Part shown: one piece after another, positions 8,245-17,315 of the stretch
Layout of the letters: each line of letters begins with the position of its first letter
Position numbering within the stretch: the first letter of the stretch is position 1
Source: an uncultured Collinsella sp.
Lineage (GTDB): Bacteria > Actinomycetota > Coriobacteriia > Coriobacteriales > Coriobacteriaceae
Assembly (NCBI GenBank): GCA_934667065.1
Contig: CAKULD010000001.1
Location: forward strand, 378,684 to 442,683
DNA length: 64,000 nucleotides
Direction of reading: 5' to 3'
Notes under the pieces: generated by a model
What the model was told of the DNA's origin: nothing
Seen by the model: the letters and a program-made list of their open reading frames with translations, nothing else
Databases searched by the model: none
Made by a program: the position numbers and the translations under genes

Positions 8245-8798
8245 TGGCTGAGTTCCCGAGCGTTACCGTCAATCTTTCCGAGCAGCTCGAGTTTCCCGGA
8301 GACTCGTATCCGCTGACCGGCAAGGTCGATGTCGCCGCCTACACGGTGGGTGAGAAGGAGTACCAGCTGCAGGACGGCATCGACTACGACGTGGTCTTTA
8401 CCAATGCCGGCACCGGTGTTCTGCTTACGGGCATGGTCCGCGCGCATGCAACCGGCGAGTGCGATCGTTGTCTGGAGCCCGCTTCGTTTGATATTGCCGG
8501 TGAGATCGAGGAATTCTATCTCTTTAACGAGCCCGAGGACCCCGAGGCCTACGAGGACGGCTATGAGCTGCTGGGCGAGGATCGCTTGGTCGATCTGGGC
8601 GAGCCCATCAACGATGCCATCGTCATGGACACGCCGTTCGTGGTGCTCTGCAAGCCCGACTGCCGCGGTCTTTGCCCCACCTGCGGCATCAATCTCAACG
8701 TCGAGCAATGCGATTGCGCCGCCCAAGCCGAGGCCGAATGGGCCGCAGCCACGGAAAATCCATTTGCAGCATTGAAGAATCTCAAGCTTGATGAGTAA
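8244..8798 (+). CDS. yceD: DUF177 / YceD family protein
   Basis: Member of the YceD/DUF177 family, known in plants and bacteria to support 23S rRNA accumulation and found next to rpmF. The core C-x2-C-like element GECDRCLEPASFDIAG (about residues 73-88) is followed by CKPDCRGLCPTCGINLN (about 136-152) with extra Cys residues and CDC, plausibly a metal site. The start ATG overlaps the previous stop. rpmF follows 64 nt downstream, the conserved yceD-rpmF pair. Confidence 0.9.
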   Translation: MAEFPSVTVNLSEQLEFPGDSYPLTGKVDVAAYTVGEKEYQLQDGIDYDVVFTNAGTGVLLTGMVRAHATGECDRCLEPASFDIAGEIEEFYLFNEPEDPEAYEDGYELLGEDRLVDLGEPINDAIVMDTPFVVLCKPDCRGLCPTCGINLNVEQCDCAAQAEAEWAAATENPFAALKNLKLDE

Positions 8799-8862
8799 AA
8801 CTGTGGTAGTATCGCTACTTGCGCGTAATCGCCACACTGGATAGTTCATAAGGAAGGTCACT

Positions 8863-9042
8863 ATGCCCGTACCTAAACAAAAGCAGGGTCGTATCCGCAC
8901 TCACACCCGTCGTTCCGCCAACATGAAAATCTCGGCTGCGGCTCAGTCCACGTGCCCTCGTTGCGGCGCTGTCAAGCTCCCGCACCATGTGTGCCCCAGC
9001 TGCGGTTTCTACAAGGACCGCGAGGTTATCGTTACCGAGTAA
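8863..9042 (+). CDS. rpmF: 50S ribosomal protein L32
   Basis: Small zinc-ribbon ribosomal protein of 59 residues. It begins MPVPKQKQGRIRTHTRRSAN and carries two Cys pairs (CPRCG and CPSCG) about 13 residues apart, the zinc-binding form of L32. An upstream AAGGAAGG-type ribosome-binding site (about 8850-8857) supports ATG 8863. It lies between yceD and plsX, as in most bacteria. Confidence 0.96.
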   Translation: MPVPKQKQGRIRTHTRRSANMKISAAAQSTCPRCGAVKLPHHVCPSCGFYKDREVIVTE

Positions 9043-9082
9043 CTGTATACTCTGGATGCGATGCCGTTCCAACTGGAACCAC

Positions 9083-9115
9083 AATGGCCGGCTCAATGAG
9101 TCGGCCATTTTTGTA
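9083..9115 (+). terminator. Attenuator-like hairpin between rpmF and plsX
   Basis: AATGGCCG pairs with CGGCCATT, extended by three inner pairs around an AATG loop and followed by TTTTTG. It lies 15 nt before the plsX start, so it could lower read-through from the abundant L32 message into the lipid genes. Confidence 0.7.
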
Positions 9116-9129
9116 TAAGGAGCATGTAT

Positions 9130-10149
9130 ATGAGTAACGTTCGCGTTTGTGTAGACGTTGTGGGTGGAGACGAGAAGCCTCAGGTTGTCCTCGACGGTAT
9201 CGAGGCGGCGCTTGCGGCGGATCCCGATATCGAGGTCTTGGCCGTCGGTCCCGCAGAGATCGTGAACCCCTTTGCCGCGGCTCACGCTCGCGTTGAGGCT
9301 CTGGAGGCGCCCGATATCATCGCCATGGATGACGATCCCATTCGAGCCGTGATGACCAAGCGCAAGTCCTCGATCGTGCTTGCCTGCCGCGCTATTAAGA
9401 AGGGCAACGCGGATGCGTTCTTCTCTGCCGGCTCTACCGGCGCCATGACCGCTGCCGCCACCGCCTACGTCACGCCCTTTAGGTATCAGGCCGAGGGCAA
9501 GAAGCAGCCGGTGCGTCCGTGCCTCACCAATGCACTGCCCAACCGCGCCGGCGGCCTGACGGTCCTGTGCGACATGGGTGCCAACCCCGATGTCGAGGTT
9601 GACGACATGGTACGTTTTGCTCAGATGGGTAGCGCCTATGCGCGCGTCGTCCTGGGCATTGAGCATCCCCGTGTGGGCTTGCTCGGTAACGGTACCGAGG
9701 ACGAGAAGGGCTCCAACTTTACCAAGGCGTGTTTTCCGGCCATGAAGGCCGCCGTTCTCGGCTTTGTGGGCAACTGCGAGGGCACCGACCTGACCTCGGG
9801 CAACTTTGACGTCGTCGTTGCCGACGGCATGTCGGGAAACATTGCGCTCAAGGCAACCGAGGGCGCCGCCAAGTTCTTGCTGCAAGAGCTCAAGGGTGCC
9901 TTTATGGGCTCATTTGGCACCAAGATCGCCGCGCTGCTCATGAAAAAGCAGATGCGCGAGATCAAGGCTAAACTCTCGGGTGACGCTAAGGGTGGTGCCA
10001 TTCTGCTGGGCCTGCGTGGCGTGGTCCTGATCGGCCACGGTGCCACCTCGGTCGAGGCCGTCAAAAACGGTACGCTCGCCGCGGCGGAGGCCGTGCGTGC
10101 CGGGCTTGTCGAGAACGTCGCCAACTCCATGGACGGCATCGTTTTGTAA
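9130..10149 (+). CDS. plsX: Phosphate acyltransferase PlsX
   Basis: Converts acyl-ACP to acyl-phosphate, the acyl donor for the first step of phospholipid synthesis. Family motifs seen are VCVDVVGGDEKPQ at the start, VMTKRKSSIVLA, AFFSAGSTGAMTAAA (about residues 98-112), LCDMGANPDVE and VADGMSGNIALKATEG. ATG 9130 is chosen because AAGGAG (9117-9122) lies 7 nt upstream; ATG 9124 would be too close. acpP follows after a 124-nt gap. Confidence 0.95.
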   Translation: MSNVRVCVDVVGGDEKPQVVLDGIEAALAADPDIEVLAVGPAEIVNPFAAAHARVEALEAPDIIAMDDDPIRAVMTKRKSSIVLACRAIKKGNADAFFSAGSTGAMTAAATAYVTPFRYQAEGKKQPVRPCLTNALPNRAGGLTVLCDMGANPDVEVDDMVRFAQMGSAYARVVLGIEHPRVGLLGNGTEDEKGSNFTKACFPAMKAAVLGFVGNCEGTDLTSGNFDVVVADGMSGNIALKATEGAAKFLLQELKGAFMGSFGTKIAALLMKKQMREIKAKLSGDAKGGAILLGLRGVVLIGHGATSVEAVKNGTLAAAEAVRAGLVENVANSMDGIVL

Positions 10150-10273
10150 GAGCGAGTTAGAGCGCTGTTATGTGCCTCGCGGCTTGCGTCGTGGGGTAGA
10201 ATCAAAACCGTGTCTTGGCGCTGCGCTTGCGGTGCCAGCACGTTGATGTTCATGCAATACGAGAGGAAGCGCT

Positions 10274-10516
10274 ATGGACCGCTCCGAAATCTTCGATAAG
10301 ATCGCCGAAGTTGCCGCCGACGTGCTGGGTGTCGACGTTGCCGAGATTAGCGACGAGACCACCTTTGACGATCTCGATGCCAACTCGCTCGAGCGTCTGC
10401 AGCTGGTGACGGCCATCGAGGATGAGTTCGACCTCGAGATCGACGATGAGACGCTGCTGTCGCTCAACTCGGTCGCCGACGCCGTCGACGCGATCGAAAA
10501 CGCCAAGGAGGCCTAA
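10274..10516 (+). CDS. acpP: Acyl carrier protein
   Basis: An acidic four-helix carrier of 80 residues for fatty acid synthesis. The phosphopantetheine-attachment serine is Ser38 in DANSLERLQLV. The usual Asp before it (DSL) is Asn here (NSL), a modest departure from the family consensus. A GAGGAAG ribosome-binding site lies just upstream. The gene lies between plsX and rnc, 3 nt before rnc, consistent with one lipid/RNA operon. Confidence 0.94.
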   Translation: MDRSEIFDKIAEVAADVLGVDVAEISDETTFDDLDANSLERLQLVTAIEDEFDLEIDDETLLSLNSVADAVDAIENAKEA

Positions 10517-10519
10517 GTC

Positions 10520-11245
10520 TTGGCTTTATCTCAACGACTCGCGCGTGCGCAGGAAATCCTGGGCCACGAGTTCAATAACAAGGTGCTGCTGCGCGCGGCG
10601 CTCACGCACCCCTCTGCCGTGGAAGGTCAGCCCGTCTCGGCGAGCTATGAGCGCCTTGAGTTTTTGGGCGATTCCATTTTGGGTGCCGTGGTTGCCCGCT
10701 CGCTCTTTGAGTCCTATCCGGAGTTTGACGAGGGCAAGCTCACGCGCCTGAAGGTGTCGCTCGTCTCGGGTGCCACGCTGTCCGAGGTGTCCCATGAGCT
10801 GGGTATCGACGACATCATCATCTTTGGCGCCTCCGAGACCGGCACCGGTGCGCGCGGTCTGCATTCGGCGCTCGAGAATGTCTACGAGTCGCTCGTGGGC
10901 GCGCTGTATCTGGACGCCGGCTGGGATGCCGCGGCGGAGTTCATTCACCGTACGCTCAAGCCGCATTTGGCCTCCGAGCGTGCCGAGCACCCCGCAAACC
11001 CTAAGTCGTTTTTGCAGGAGTGCGTGCAGGCTGACGGCCACGAGCCCCCGGCGTACAAGCTGGTGGGTTCCGAGGGTCCGGCGCATGCGCCCACCTTTAC
11101 CGCCGTGGTGCTCGTCGACGGCATTCGCCAGGGTCGCGGCACCGGCTCCTCTAAGAAAGAAGCCGAGGGAGCTGCTGCGCTCGAGGCGCTCGACCGCATG
11201 GGTTACACCACCAACGGCGTGATTCTCAACAAGAAGCACGTTTAA
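10520..11245 (+). CDS. rnc: Ribonuclease III
   Basis: Double-stranded RNA endonuclease for rRNA precursors and structured mRNAs. The catalytic signature ERLEFLGDSILGAVVA (about residues 40-55) holds the metal-binding acidic residues, with a second acidic site at ENVYESLVGALYLDAG. A C-terminal dsRNA-binding domain runs from about 160 to 228 (PKSFLQECVQ through SSKKEAEGAAALEAL). The start is a TTG with AAGGAG 9 nt upstream, inside the end of acpP. The rnc-smc-ftsY order is strongly conserved. Confidence 0.95.
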   Translation: MALSQRLARAQEILGHEFNNKVLLRAALTHPSAVEGQPVSASYERLEFLGDSILGAVVARSLFESYPEFDEGKLTRLKVSLVSGATLSEVSHELGIDDIIIFGASETGTGARGLHSALENVYESLVGALYLDAGWDAAAEFIHRTLKPHLASERAEHPANPKSFLQECVQADGHEPPAYKLVGSEGPAHAPTFTAVVLVDGIRQGRGTGSSKKEAEGAAALEALDRMGYTTNGVILNKKHV

Positions 11246-11255
11246 GCGAGGAACC

Positions 11256-14200
11256 GTGTATCTCAAGTCCCTCACACTCAAAGGGTTCAAGTCGTTTGCC
11301 GACCGCGCCCATATGTCATTTGAGCCGGGCCTGACCGTTATCGTCGGTCCCAACGGCTCGGGAAAATCTAACATCTCCGACTCCATCCTGTGGGTCCTGG
11401 GTGAGCAGAGCGCTAAGCAGCTGCGCGGCCAGGCCATGGAGGATGTTATCTTCTCGGGCTCGTCGGCGCGCAAGCCGGTGGGTGTCGCCGAGGTCACGCT
11501 GGTGCTCGACAACTCGGACCATATGCTGCCCGTCGACTTTGACGAGGTCGCCATCACACGTCGCATGTACCGTTCGGGCGAGAGCGAGTATCTCATCAAC
11601 TCGAGCCCGTGCCGCCTGATGGACATTCAGGATATTCTGCACGATTCGGGCCTGGGCAAGGATACACATTCCATCATCAGCCAGGGCAAGCTCGACGCCA
11701 TTTTGCAGAGCCGCCCCGAGGAGCGCCGCGCCCTCATCGAGGAGGCCGCCGGCATCTCCAAGCACAAGCGCCGCAAGGAGCGTGCGCTCAAGAAGATCAA
11801 GTCGATGGATGAGCACCTGACCCGTGCCCGCGACATCAATAAGGAAATCGCCCGTCAGCTGCGGCCGCTGGAGCGTCAGGTCGATCGCGCGCGTAAGTAC
11901 AAAGAGCTGTCCTCGCGCGCGAACGAGCTTACGCAGATGCTGGCCGTCGATGAGCTGCGTTCGCTGCAGTCGCAGTGGAACGATCTGGAGGGGCGTTCCA
12001 AGGAGGGCGCTGCCGAGCTGGAGCTCGCACAGTACCGCTTGGGCGAAAAGGAGCGCGAGCTCGAGAAACTTCAGGTCATGCTCGAGGAAAAGGGCCTGTT
12101 CGTGGGCGACCTGGGCGAACAGCGCCGCCATATGCAAGATGTGGTCGGTCGCATTAACTCCGACATGCGCCTGCTCGAGGAAAAGGGCCACAACATGGTG
12201 TCGCGCCTATCCGATATGCGCGGCCAGATCTCGAGCTCTGAGCATCAGCGCCGTCGCGTGGTCGAGGAGCTTGAGGATGCGCGCGCCCAGCTTGAGGAAG
12301 TGACCGGCGCCCATATGCAGGCCCAGGAGGATGTTGACGCCGCCGGTCCTGCCGCCGCCGAGCTGCATGAGCGTCGTGTGGCACTCGACAATCAGATCTC
12401 GCGGCTTACGCGCGAGCAGCGTGATGTGCAGCGTGTGGCCGATAATGCTGCGCTCGAGCTCGCCAAGGTGAAGGATTCGCTTTCCAACTCCGAGGTCGAG
12501 GACAACATGTATGCCTCGCGTCTGGAGCAGATCGACGAGCAGCTCGAGGAGGTCATGGCCTCGCTCGAGAGCCGCCGCGATCGCGCTGAGGAGCTTGAGA
12601 GCGCCCTTGAGGAGGCGCGTCAGGCTCAGACCGATGCGCGTGAGGCCACCGAGACTGCCCGCGCGGCCCTCAAGGACCTGCGTGCCCGCGAGAGCGAGGC
12701 GCGCAACAAGCTGTCCGAGGTTCGCTCGGAGCTTGGCAGTCAAAAGAAGCTCGATGCCCGTATGGCCGATAGCTCGCCGTTGGTGAGCCGTCTGGTGGGG
12801 GCGCTAGGTGATGACGTCTCGGGCCGTCTGGGTGATGTGCTCGAGGCTCCGCGTGAGCTCGAGGGCCTGGTTGAGCAGCTGCTCGCCGGCGATATCGATG
12901 CCCTGTTGTTCGATGATGCCGCCGCACTGGAGCGTGCCGGTCGCGCCGCTCTGGACCAGAAGAAGACCTCGGGCGAGGCGTTGCTGGTGACGCGCGGCGT
13001 GAGCGGTTCTGCCGCCGCCGAGGGTGCTGCCGGAACCCGTCTGGTTGATCGCCTGTCCGTGCGTGCGGGCTACGGTCCGGTTGTCGAGGCGTTGCTCGGC
13101 GGTTATTACGTGGTCGATGACCTGGCTGCCGCAATGTCCGCGCCGGTCGTTGACGGCGTGACCTATGTGACCCCCGATGGCGCCCGTGTGAGCTGCGGTG
13201 GTTTGGTGCGCGTGGGCCTCGATGCCGGTGAGGCGTCGGGTGCCTTGGAGCGCAAGCGTCGCATTCGAGAGCTCGAGGGCCTGGAGCCCGATCTGGCTGC
13301 CATGTTCGAGCATGTTTCGGACCAGGTCGTCGAGGCCAATGCGGCCGTCGAGGAGGCGCGCGCCGCCGAGGGCGATGCCGCCGGCGAGATCGCCCGCCTT
13401 GAGGGCGAGCGGCGCTCGCTTCTGTCCGAGATCGGCCGCCTTGAGCAGAGCGCCAACAACGCCGAGGTCGAGCGCGTGCGCATTTCCAAGCGCCGTGAGC
13501 AGGCTGCCGAGGCTGTGCGCGCCGCGCGTCCGCGTGTGGATGAGCTCACCCATTCGCGTGATGAGGCCCGTGCGCAGGCAAGCGATTTGGGTTTGCAGAT
13601 TGCCGAGGCCAATGATGAGCTCGATCGCGTGCGTCGCGACGACTCCGAGGCCGCCGGCAAGCTCGCCGACGCCAAGGTGCGCCTGGCCCAGACGAGCGAG
13701 CGCCTGCGTTCGCTGAAGGGCCGTGTGCCCGATCTGGAGCATCGCCTGGAGGGCATCGACCGCCGTATCCGCGGAACGCGTCAGGCCTCGCGCTCACTTG
13801 AGTTGCTGCGCCTGCGCGTCGATCCTATGCATGAGCGCTATTCGGCCCTGCTTGAGCGTGCCTCGGACTGGGCTGCACGCCTGCGTGACCAGGCATCGCT
13901 CGAGGAGGCGGACTCGGCTTCGCTCAAGAAGACCATCGAGGACGCCAAGACCGAGGTCGCCCGCGCCAAGGAGAAGGTCGACGCCGCCACCGCGACGCAA
14001 AACGAGTTCAAGGTCGCACGCGGCAAGCTCGAGGTGCAGGTCGAGGCCGCGATCAAGGCCATCACCGCCGACGGCACCACGGTGCTCGAGGAGGCACTCA
14101 TGCTGCCGGCGCCCACCGATCGCGACGCCGCCGAGCGTGAGCTCAACCAGCTCGTGCGCCAGATTAACAACCTGGGCCCTGTGAACCAGGTCGCCATGGA

Positions 14201-14792
14201 GGAGTACGAGCAGCTCAAGCGCCGCGCCGACTACATCGAGGAGCAGCTGGCCGATCTGGAGAGCGCACGCAAAGCGCTCACCAAGATCACCGTGGCGATC
14301 GACCGCAAGATGCGCAAGGCGTTCCTGGTGACGTTTGAGAAGGTCGACGCGAACTTCCGTGAGATCTTCGCCATGCTCTTCCCAGGCGGTCAGGCTCACC
14401 TCGAGATGACTGATCCTGAGCATCCGGCCGAGACGGGCATCGAGGTCGTGGCGCAGCCGCGTGGCAAGCGCATCACCAAGATGATGCTCATGTCGGGCGG
14501 CGAGAAGAGCCTGACGGCGCTCGCACTGCTCTTTGCCGTGTACCGCACGCGCACGGTGCCGTTCTATGTGCTGGACGAGGTCGAGGCGGCGCTCGACGAC
14601 GCCAACCTGTCAAAGCTCATCGGCGCCCTTGATGTGCTGCGTTCCGATACGCAGCTCTTGGTAATCTCGCATCAGCGCCGTACTATGGAGGACGCTGACG
14701 TCCTCTACGGCGTCTCGATGCAAGCCGACGGCGTCAGTCGCGTCGTCTCGCAAAAACTCGATCGCGAAACCGGAAAGGTCGTGAATGCATAA
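11256..14792 (+). CDS. smc: Chromosome segregation ATPase SMC
   Basis: Condensin ATPase of 1178 residues, full length for the family. The N-terminal Walker A is GPNGSGKSN (about residue 31). Long coiled coils flank a central hinge (about 505-660). The C-terminal ABC signature MSGGEKSLTALALLFA (about 1078) precedes Walker B FYVLDEVEAALDD (about 1103). The start is GTG 11256. The gene ends in TAATG overlap with ftsY. ScpA and ScpB partners are not in this window. Confidence 0.97.
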   Translation: MYLKSLTLKGFKSFADRAHMSFEPGLTVIVGPNGSGKSNISDSILWVLGEQSAKQLRGQAMEDVIFSGSSARKPVGVAEVTLVLDNSDHMLPVDFDEVAITRRMYRSGESEYLINSSPCRLMDIQDILHDSGLGKDTHSIISQGKLDAILQSRPEERRALIEEAAGISKHKRRKERALKKIKSMDEHLTRARDINKEIARQLRPLERQVDRARKYKELSSRANELTQMLAVDELRSLQSQWNDLEGRSKEGAAELELAQYRLGEKERELEKLQVMLEEKGLFVGDLGEQRRHMQDVVGRINSDMRLLEEKGHNMVSRLSDMRGQISSSEHQRRRVVEELEDARAQLEEVTGAHMQAQEDVDAAGPAAAELHERRVALDNQISRLTREQRDVQRVADNAALELAKVKDSLSNSEVEDNMYASRLEQIDEQLEEVMASLESRRDRAEELESALEEARQAQTDAREATETARAALKDLRARESEARNKLSEVRSELGSQKKLDARMADSSPLVSRLVGALGDDVSGRLGDVLEAPRELEGLVEQLLAGDIDALLFDDAAALERAGRAALDQKKTSGEALLVTRGVSGSAAAEGAAGTRLVDRLSVRAGYGPVVEALLGGYYVVDDLAAAMSAPVVDGVTYVTPDGARVSCGGLVRVGLDAGEASGALERKRRIRELEGLEPDLAAMFEHVSDQVVEANAAVEEARAAEGDAAGEIARLEGERRSLLSEIGRLEQSANNAEVERVRISKRREQAAEAVRAARPRVDELTHSRDEARAQASDLGLQIAEANDELDRVRRDDSEAAGKLADAKVRLAQTSERLRSLKGRVPDLEHRLEGIDRRIRGTRQASRSLELLRLRVDPMHERYSALLERASDWAARLRDQASLEEADSASLKKTIEDAKTEVARAKEKVDAATATQNEFKVARGKLEVQVEAAIKAITADGTTVLEEALMLPAPTDRDAAERELNQLVRQINNLGPVNQVAMEEYEQLKRRADYIEEQLADLESARKALTKITVAIDRKMRKAFLVTFEKVDANFREIFAMLFPGGQAHLEMTDPEHPAETGIEVVAQPRGKRITKMMLMSGGEKSLTALALLFAVYRTRTVPFYVLDEVEAALDDANLSKLIGALDVLRSDTQLLVISHQRRTMEDADVLYGVSMQADGVSRVVSQKLDRETGKVVNA

Positions 14793-15709
14793 TGGGATTT
14801 TTTGACGCTCTCTCGCGCGGACTTGAGCGCAGTCGCGAGGCCCTCAACGAGGTCTTCTACTTTGGCGGCGAGGTCGACGAGGACTTTTGGGAGGACCTTG
14901 AGGACACCCTTGTCATGGGTGATATGGGTGCCGAGGTTGCCATTCAGGTCTCCGATGACCTGCGCGATGCCGCGGCCAAGAAGAACCTCAAGACCGCCCC
15001 GCAGCTTCGCCGCGCCCTGGCCGAGCAGCTCGAGGGTCACTTTGTGCCCGTCGAGCGCGATCCGCTCTCCGATACGCCGAGCTGTGTGCTGTTCGTCGGC
15101 ATCAACGGCGCCGGCAAGACCACCACGGTCGGCAAGATCGCGAGCGCCATGGCCAGTCGCGGCAAGAACGTCGTGATCGGTTCGGCCGATACCTTCCGTG
15201 CCGCCGCCATCGAACAGCTCGATGTGTGGGGTCAGCGCGCCGGCGTGCCGGTCATCAAGCGCGACCGCGGATCCGATCCGGCGAGCGTGTGCTATGACGT
15301 GCTCGACGAGGCCGACAAGCGCGGCAGCGACCTGGTGCTCATCGATACCGCCGGTCGTCTGCACACGAGCCCCGAGCTCATGCGCGAGCTTGCCAAGGTG
15401 GTCAACGTGACCCGCAAGCGTGCCGCCAATATGGCTGCTGGCCCCATGCCGGTCTCGGTCGTGCTCGTGATCGATGCCGCCACCGGCCAGAACGGCCTGA
15501 ACCAGGCGCTCGAGTTTAACGAGGCCCTGGGCCTGGACGGTATTATCATGACTAAGCTCGACGGCACGGCAAAGGGCGGTATCGCCATGGCCGTGGCCGA
15601 GAAGCTCAAGCTCCCGATCCTGCGCATTGGCGTGGGCGAGCAGGTCGATGACCTGCAGGAGTTTAACGCCAAAGATTTCTGCCGCGCCCTGGTGGGCGAG
15701 TCCAACTAA
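14792..15709 (+). CDS. ftsY: Signal recognition particle receptor FtsY
   Basis: GTPase that docks SRP-ribosome complexes at the membrane. The N domain (about residues 1-90) is followed by the G domain: P loop GINGAGKTTTVGKIAS (about 101), the I-box segment with DTFRAAAIEQLDVW, DTAGRLHTSPELM, and TKLDGTAKGG (about 252). At 305 residues it lacks the long acidic A domain of E. coli FtsY, as in many Gram-positives. ffh follows 10 nt later, so both SRP-pathway GTPases are produced together. Confidence 0.97.
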   Translation: MGFFDALSRGLERSREALNEVFYFGGEVDEDFWEDLEDTLVMGDMGAEVAIQVSDDLRDAAAKKNLKTAPQLRRALAEQLEGHFVPVERDPLSDTPSCVLFVGINGAGKTTTVGKIASAMASRGKNVVIGSADTFRAAAIEQLDVWGQRAGVPVIKRDRGSDPASVCYDVLDEADKRGSDLVLIDTAGRLHTSPELMRELAKVVNVTRKRAANMAAGPMPVSVVLVIDAATGQNGLNQALEFNEALGLDGIIMTKLDGTAKGGIAMAVAEKLKLPILRIGVGEQVDDLQEFNAKDFCRALVGESN

Positions 15710-15719
15710 GGAGTGACTA

Positions 15720-17195
15720 GTGTTTGATTCCCTGAGCGATCGCCTCAACGACACATTTGACCGCCTGCGCGGCAAGGGTAAGCTGACCGAGGCCGATATC
15801 ACCTCGGCCATGCGCGACATTCGCATGGCACTGCTCGAGGCCGACGTTAACTTTAAGGTCGTCAAGGAGTTCGTCGCCAAGACCAAGGAGCGCTGCATGA
15901 CCGCCGAGGTCATGGAGTCGCTGTCGCCGGCGCAAAACGTCGTCAAGATCGTGCTCGACGAGCTCACCGAGATGCTCGGCTCCACCGAGAGCAAACTCGT
16001 CTTTAGCAACCGTATTCCCAATGTCATTATGCTCGTGGGCCTGCAGGGCTCCGGTAAGACTACAGCTGCCGTAAAGCTGGCCTACCTGCTCAAGAAGCAG
16101 GGCCGCTCGCCGCTGCTCGCCGCGTGCGACGTCTACCGTCCCGCAGCTGCCGACCAGCTGGCCACGCTCGGCGGCGAGATCGGCGTGCCGGTCTTCCGCG
16201 GCGACGGCGCGCACCCGGTCGATATCGCCAAGGGCGCTATCCAGGAAGCCGTCGACCACCTGCGTGACGTGGTCATCGTCGATACCGCCGGTCGTCTGCA
16301 GATCGACGAGCAGATGATGCAGGAGGCCGTGGACATCAAGAAGGCCGTCAAGCCCGACCAGGTGCTGATGGTCGTCGACGCCATGACCGGCCAGGATATC
16401 GTCAACGTGGTCTCGACCTTTGCCGAGCGCACCGACTTTGACGGCGTGATCATCTCCAAGCTCGACGGTGATGCCCGTGGCGGCGGCGCGCTTTCCGTGC
16501 GTCAGGTGACCGGCAAGCCCATCAAGTTCGTGAGCATGGGCGAGAAGCCCGATTCGCTCGAGCCGTTCTATCCCGACCGCATGGCCAAGCGCATTCTGGG
16601 CATGGGCGACGTCGTCGGCATCATCGAAAAGGCCCAGGAAGCGGCCGATGCCGAGCAGCTCGAGGCTGCTGAGCGTATGCTGCGCGAGGGCTTCACCATG
16701 AACGACATGCTCGATCAGATGAAGGCCGTCAAGAAGATGGGCGGCATGAAGGGCATCCTGGGCATGCTTCCCGGTGGCCAGCGTGCGCTCAACCAGATGG
16801 GCGGCAACCTGGACGAGGGCATCTTCGATAAGAACGAGGCCATCATCATGTCGATGACCAAGGAGGAGCGTCTGCGTCCCTCCATCATCAACGGCCAGCG
16901 TCGCGCCCGCATCGCCAAGGGAGCCGGCGTAACCCCCACCGAGGTCAACAGCCTTATGAAGCAGTGGGGCGAGATGAATAAGATGATGGGCCGCATGCGC
17001 ACGATGGCCAATCAGGCACAGGCCGGCGGCAAAAAGGGCAAGAAGGGCAAGAAGGGCAAGAAGATGCGCATGCCCAATATCCCTGGCTTGGACGCTATGG
17101 GTCTGGGTGGCATGGGCGGCCTGGGTACGGGCGGCCCCAAGTCCGATATGGAACTGCTGCGCCAGATGGAAGCGCAGATGCGTAATAAGAAATAG
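15720..17195 (+). CDS. ffh: Signal recognition particle protein Ffh (SRP54)
   Basis: Binds SRP RNA and signal sequences. Features seen are the N domain, P loop GLQGSGKTTAAVKLA (about residue 107), DTAGRLQIDE, SKLDGDARGG (about 246), and a Met-rich M domain (about 300-450) with SMTKEERLRPSIINGQRRARIAKGAG. The C-terminus has a Lys-Gly repeat (KKGKKGKKGKK) and a Gly/Met-rich stretch. The start is GTG 15720. rpsP, often the next gene, is absent; a terminator follows. Confidence 0.97.
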   Translation: MFDSLSDRLNDTFDRLRGKGKLTEADITSAMRDIRMALLEADVNFKVVKEFVAKTKERCMTAEVMESLSPAQNVVKIVLDELTEMLGSTESKLVFSNRIPNVIMLVGLQGSGKTTAAVKLAYLLKKQGRSPLLAACDVYRPAAADQLATLGGEIGVPVFRGDGAHPVDIAKGAIQEAVDHLRDVVIVDTAGRLQIDEQMMQEAVDIKKAVKPDQVLMVVDAMTGQDIVNVVSTFAERTDFDGVIISKLDGDARGGGALSVRQVTGKPIKFVSMGEKPDSLEPFYPDRMAKRILGMGDVVGIIEKAQEAADAEQLEAAERMLREGFTMNDMLDQMKAVKKMGGMKGILGMLPGGQRALNQMGGNLDEGIFDKNEAIIMSMTKEERLRPSIINGQRRARIAKGAGVTPTEVNSLMKQWGEMNKMMGRMRTMANQAQAGGKKGKKGKKGKKMRMPNIPGLDAMGLGGMGGLGTGGPKSDMELLRQMEAQMRNKK

Positions 17196-17220
17196 AGCTG
17201 TAATTGCAGCTTGATATGGC

Positions 17221-17254
17221 AAAGGCCACTCGGAAGTTTCCGGGTGGCCTTTGT
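17221..17254. terminator. Bidirectional terminator between ffh and the convergent DUF134-NifX gene
   Basis: AAAGGCCACTCGGAA pairs with TTCCGGGTGGCCTTT (one G.T pair) around a short loop. The flanking A and T runs suit use on both strands between the convergent genes. Confidence 0.85.
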
Positions 17255-17315
17255 TGTGGGGCTGGATATTCGGGTCGCGTGCGACGTTGCACCCCGAGCT
17301 TGGTTTGCCGTGCTG

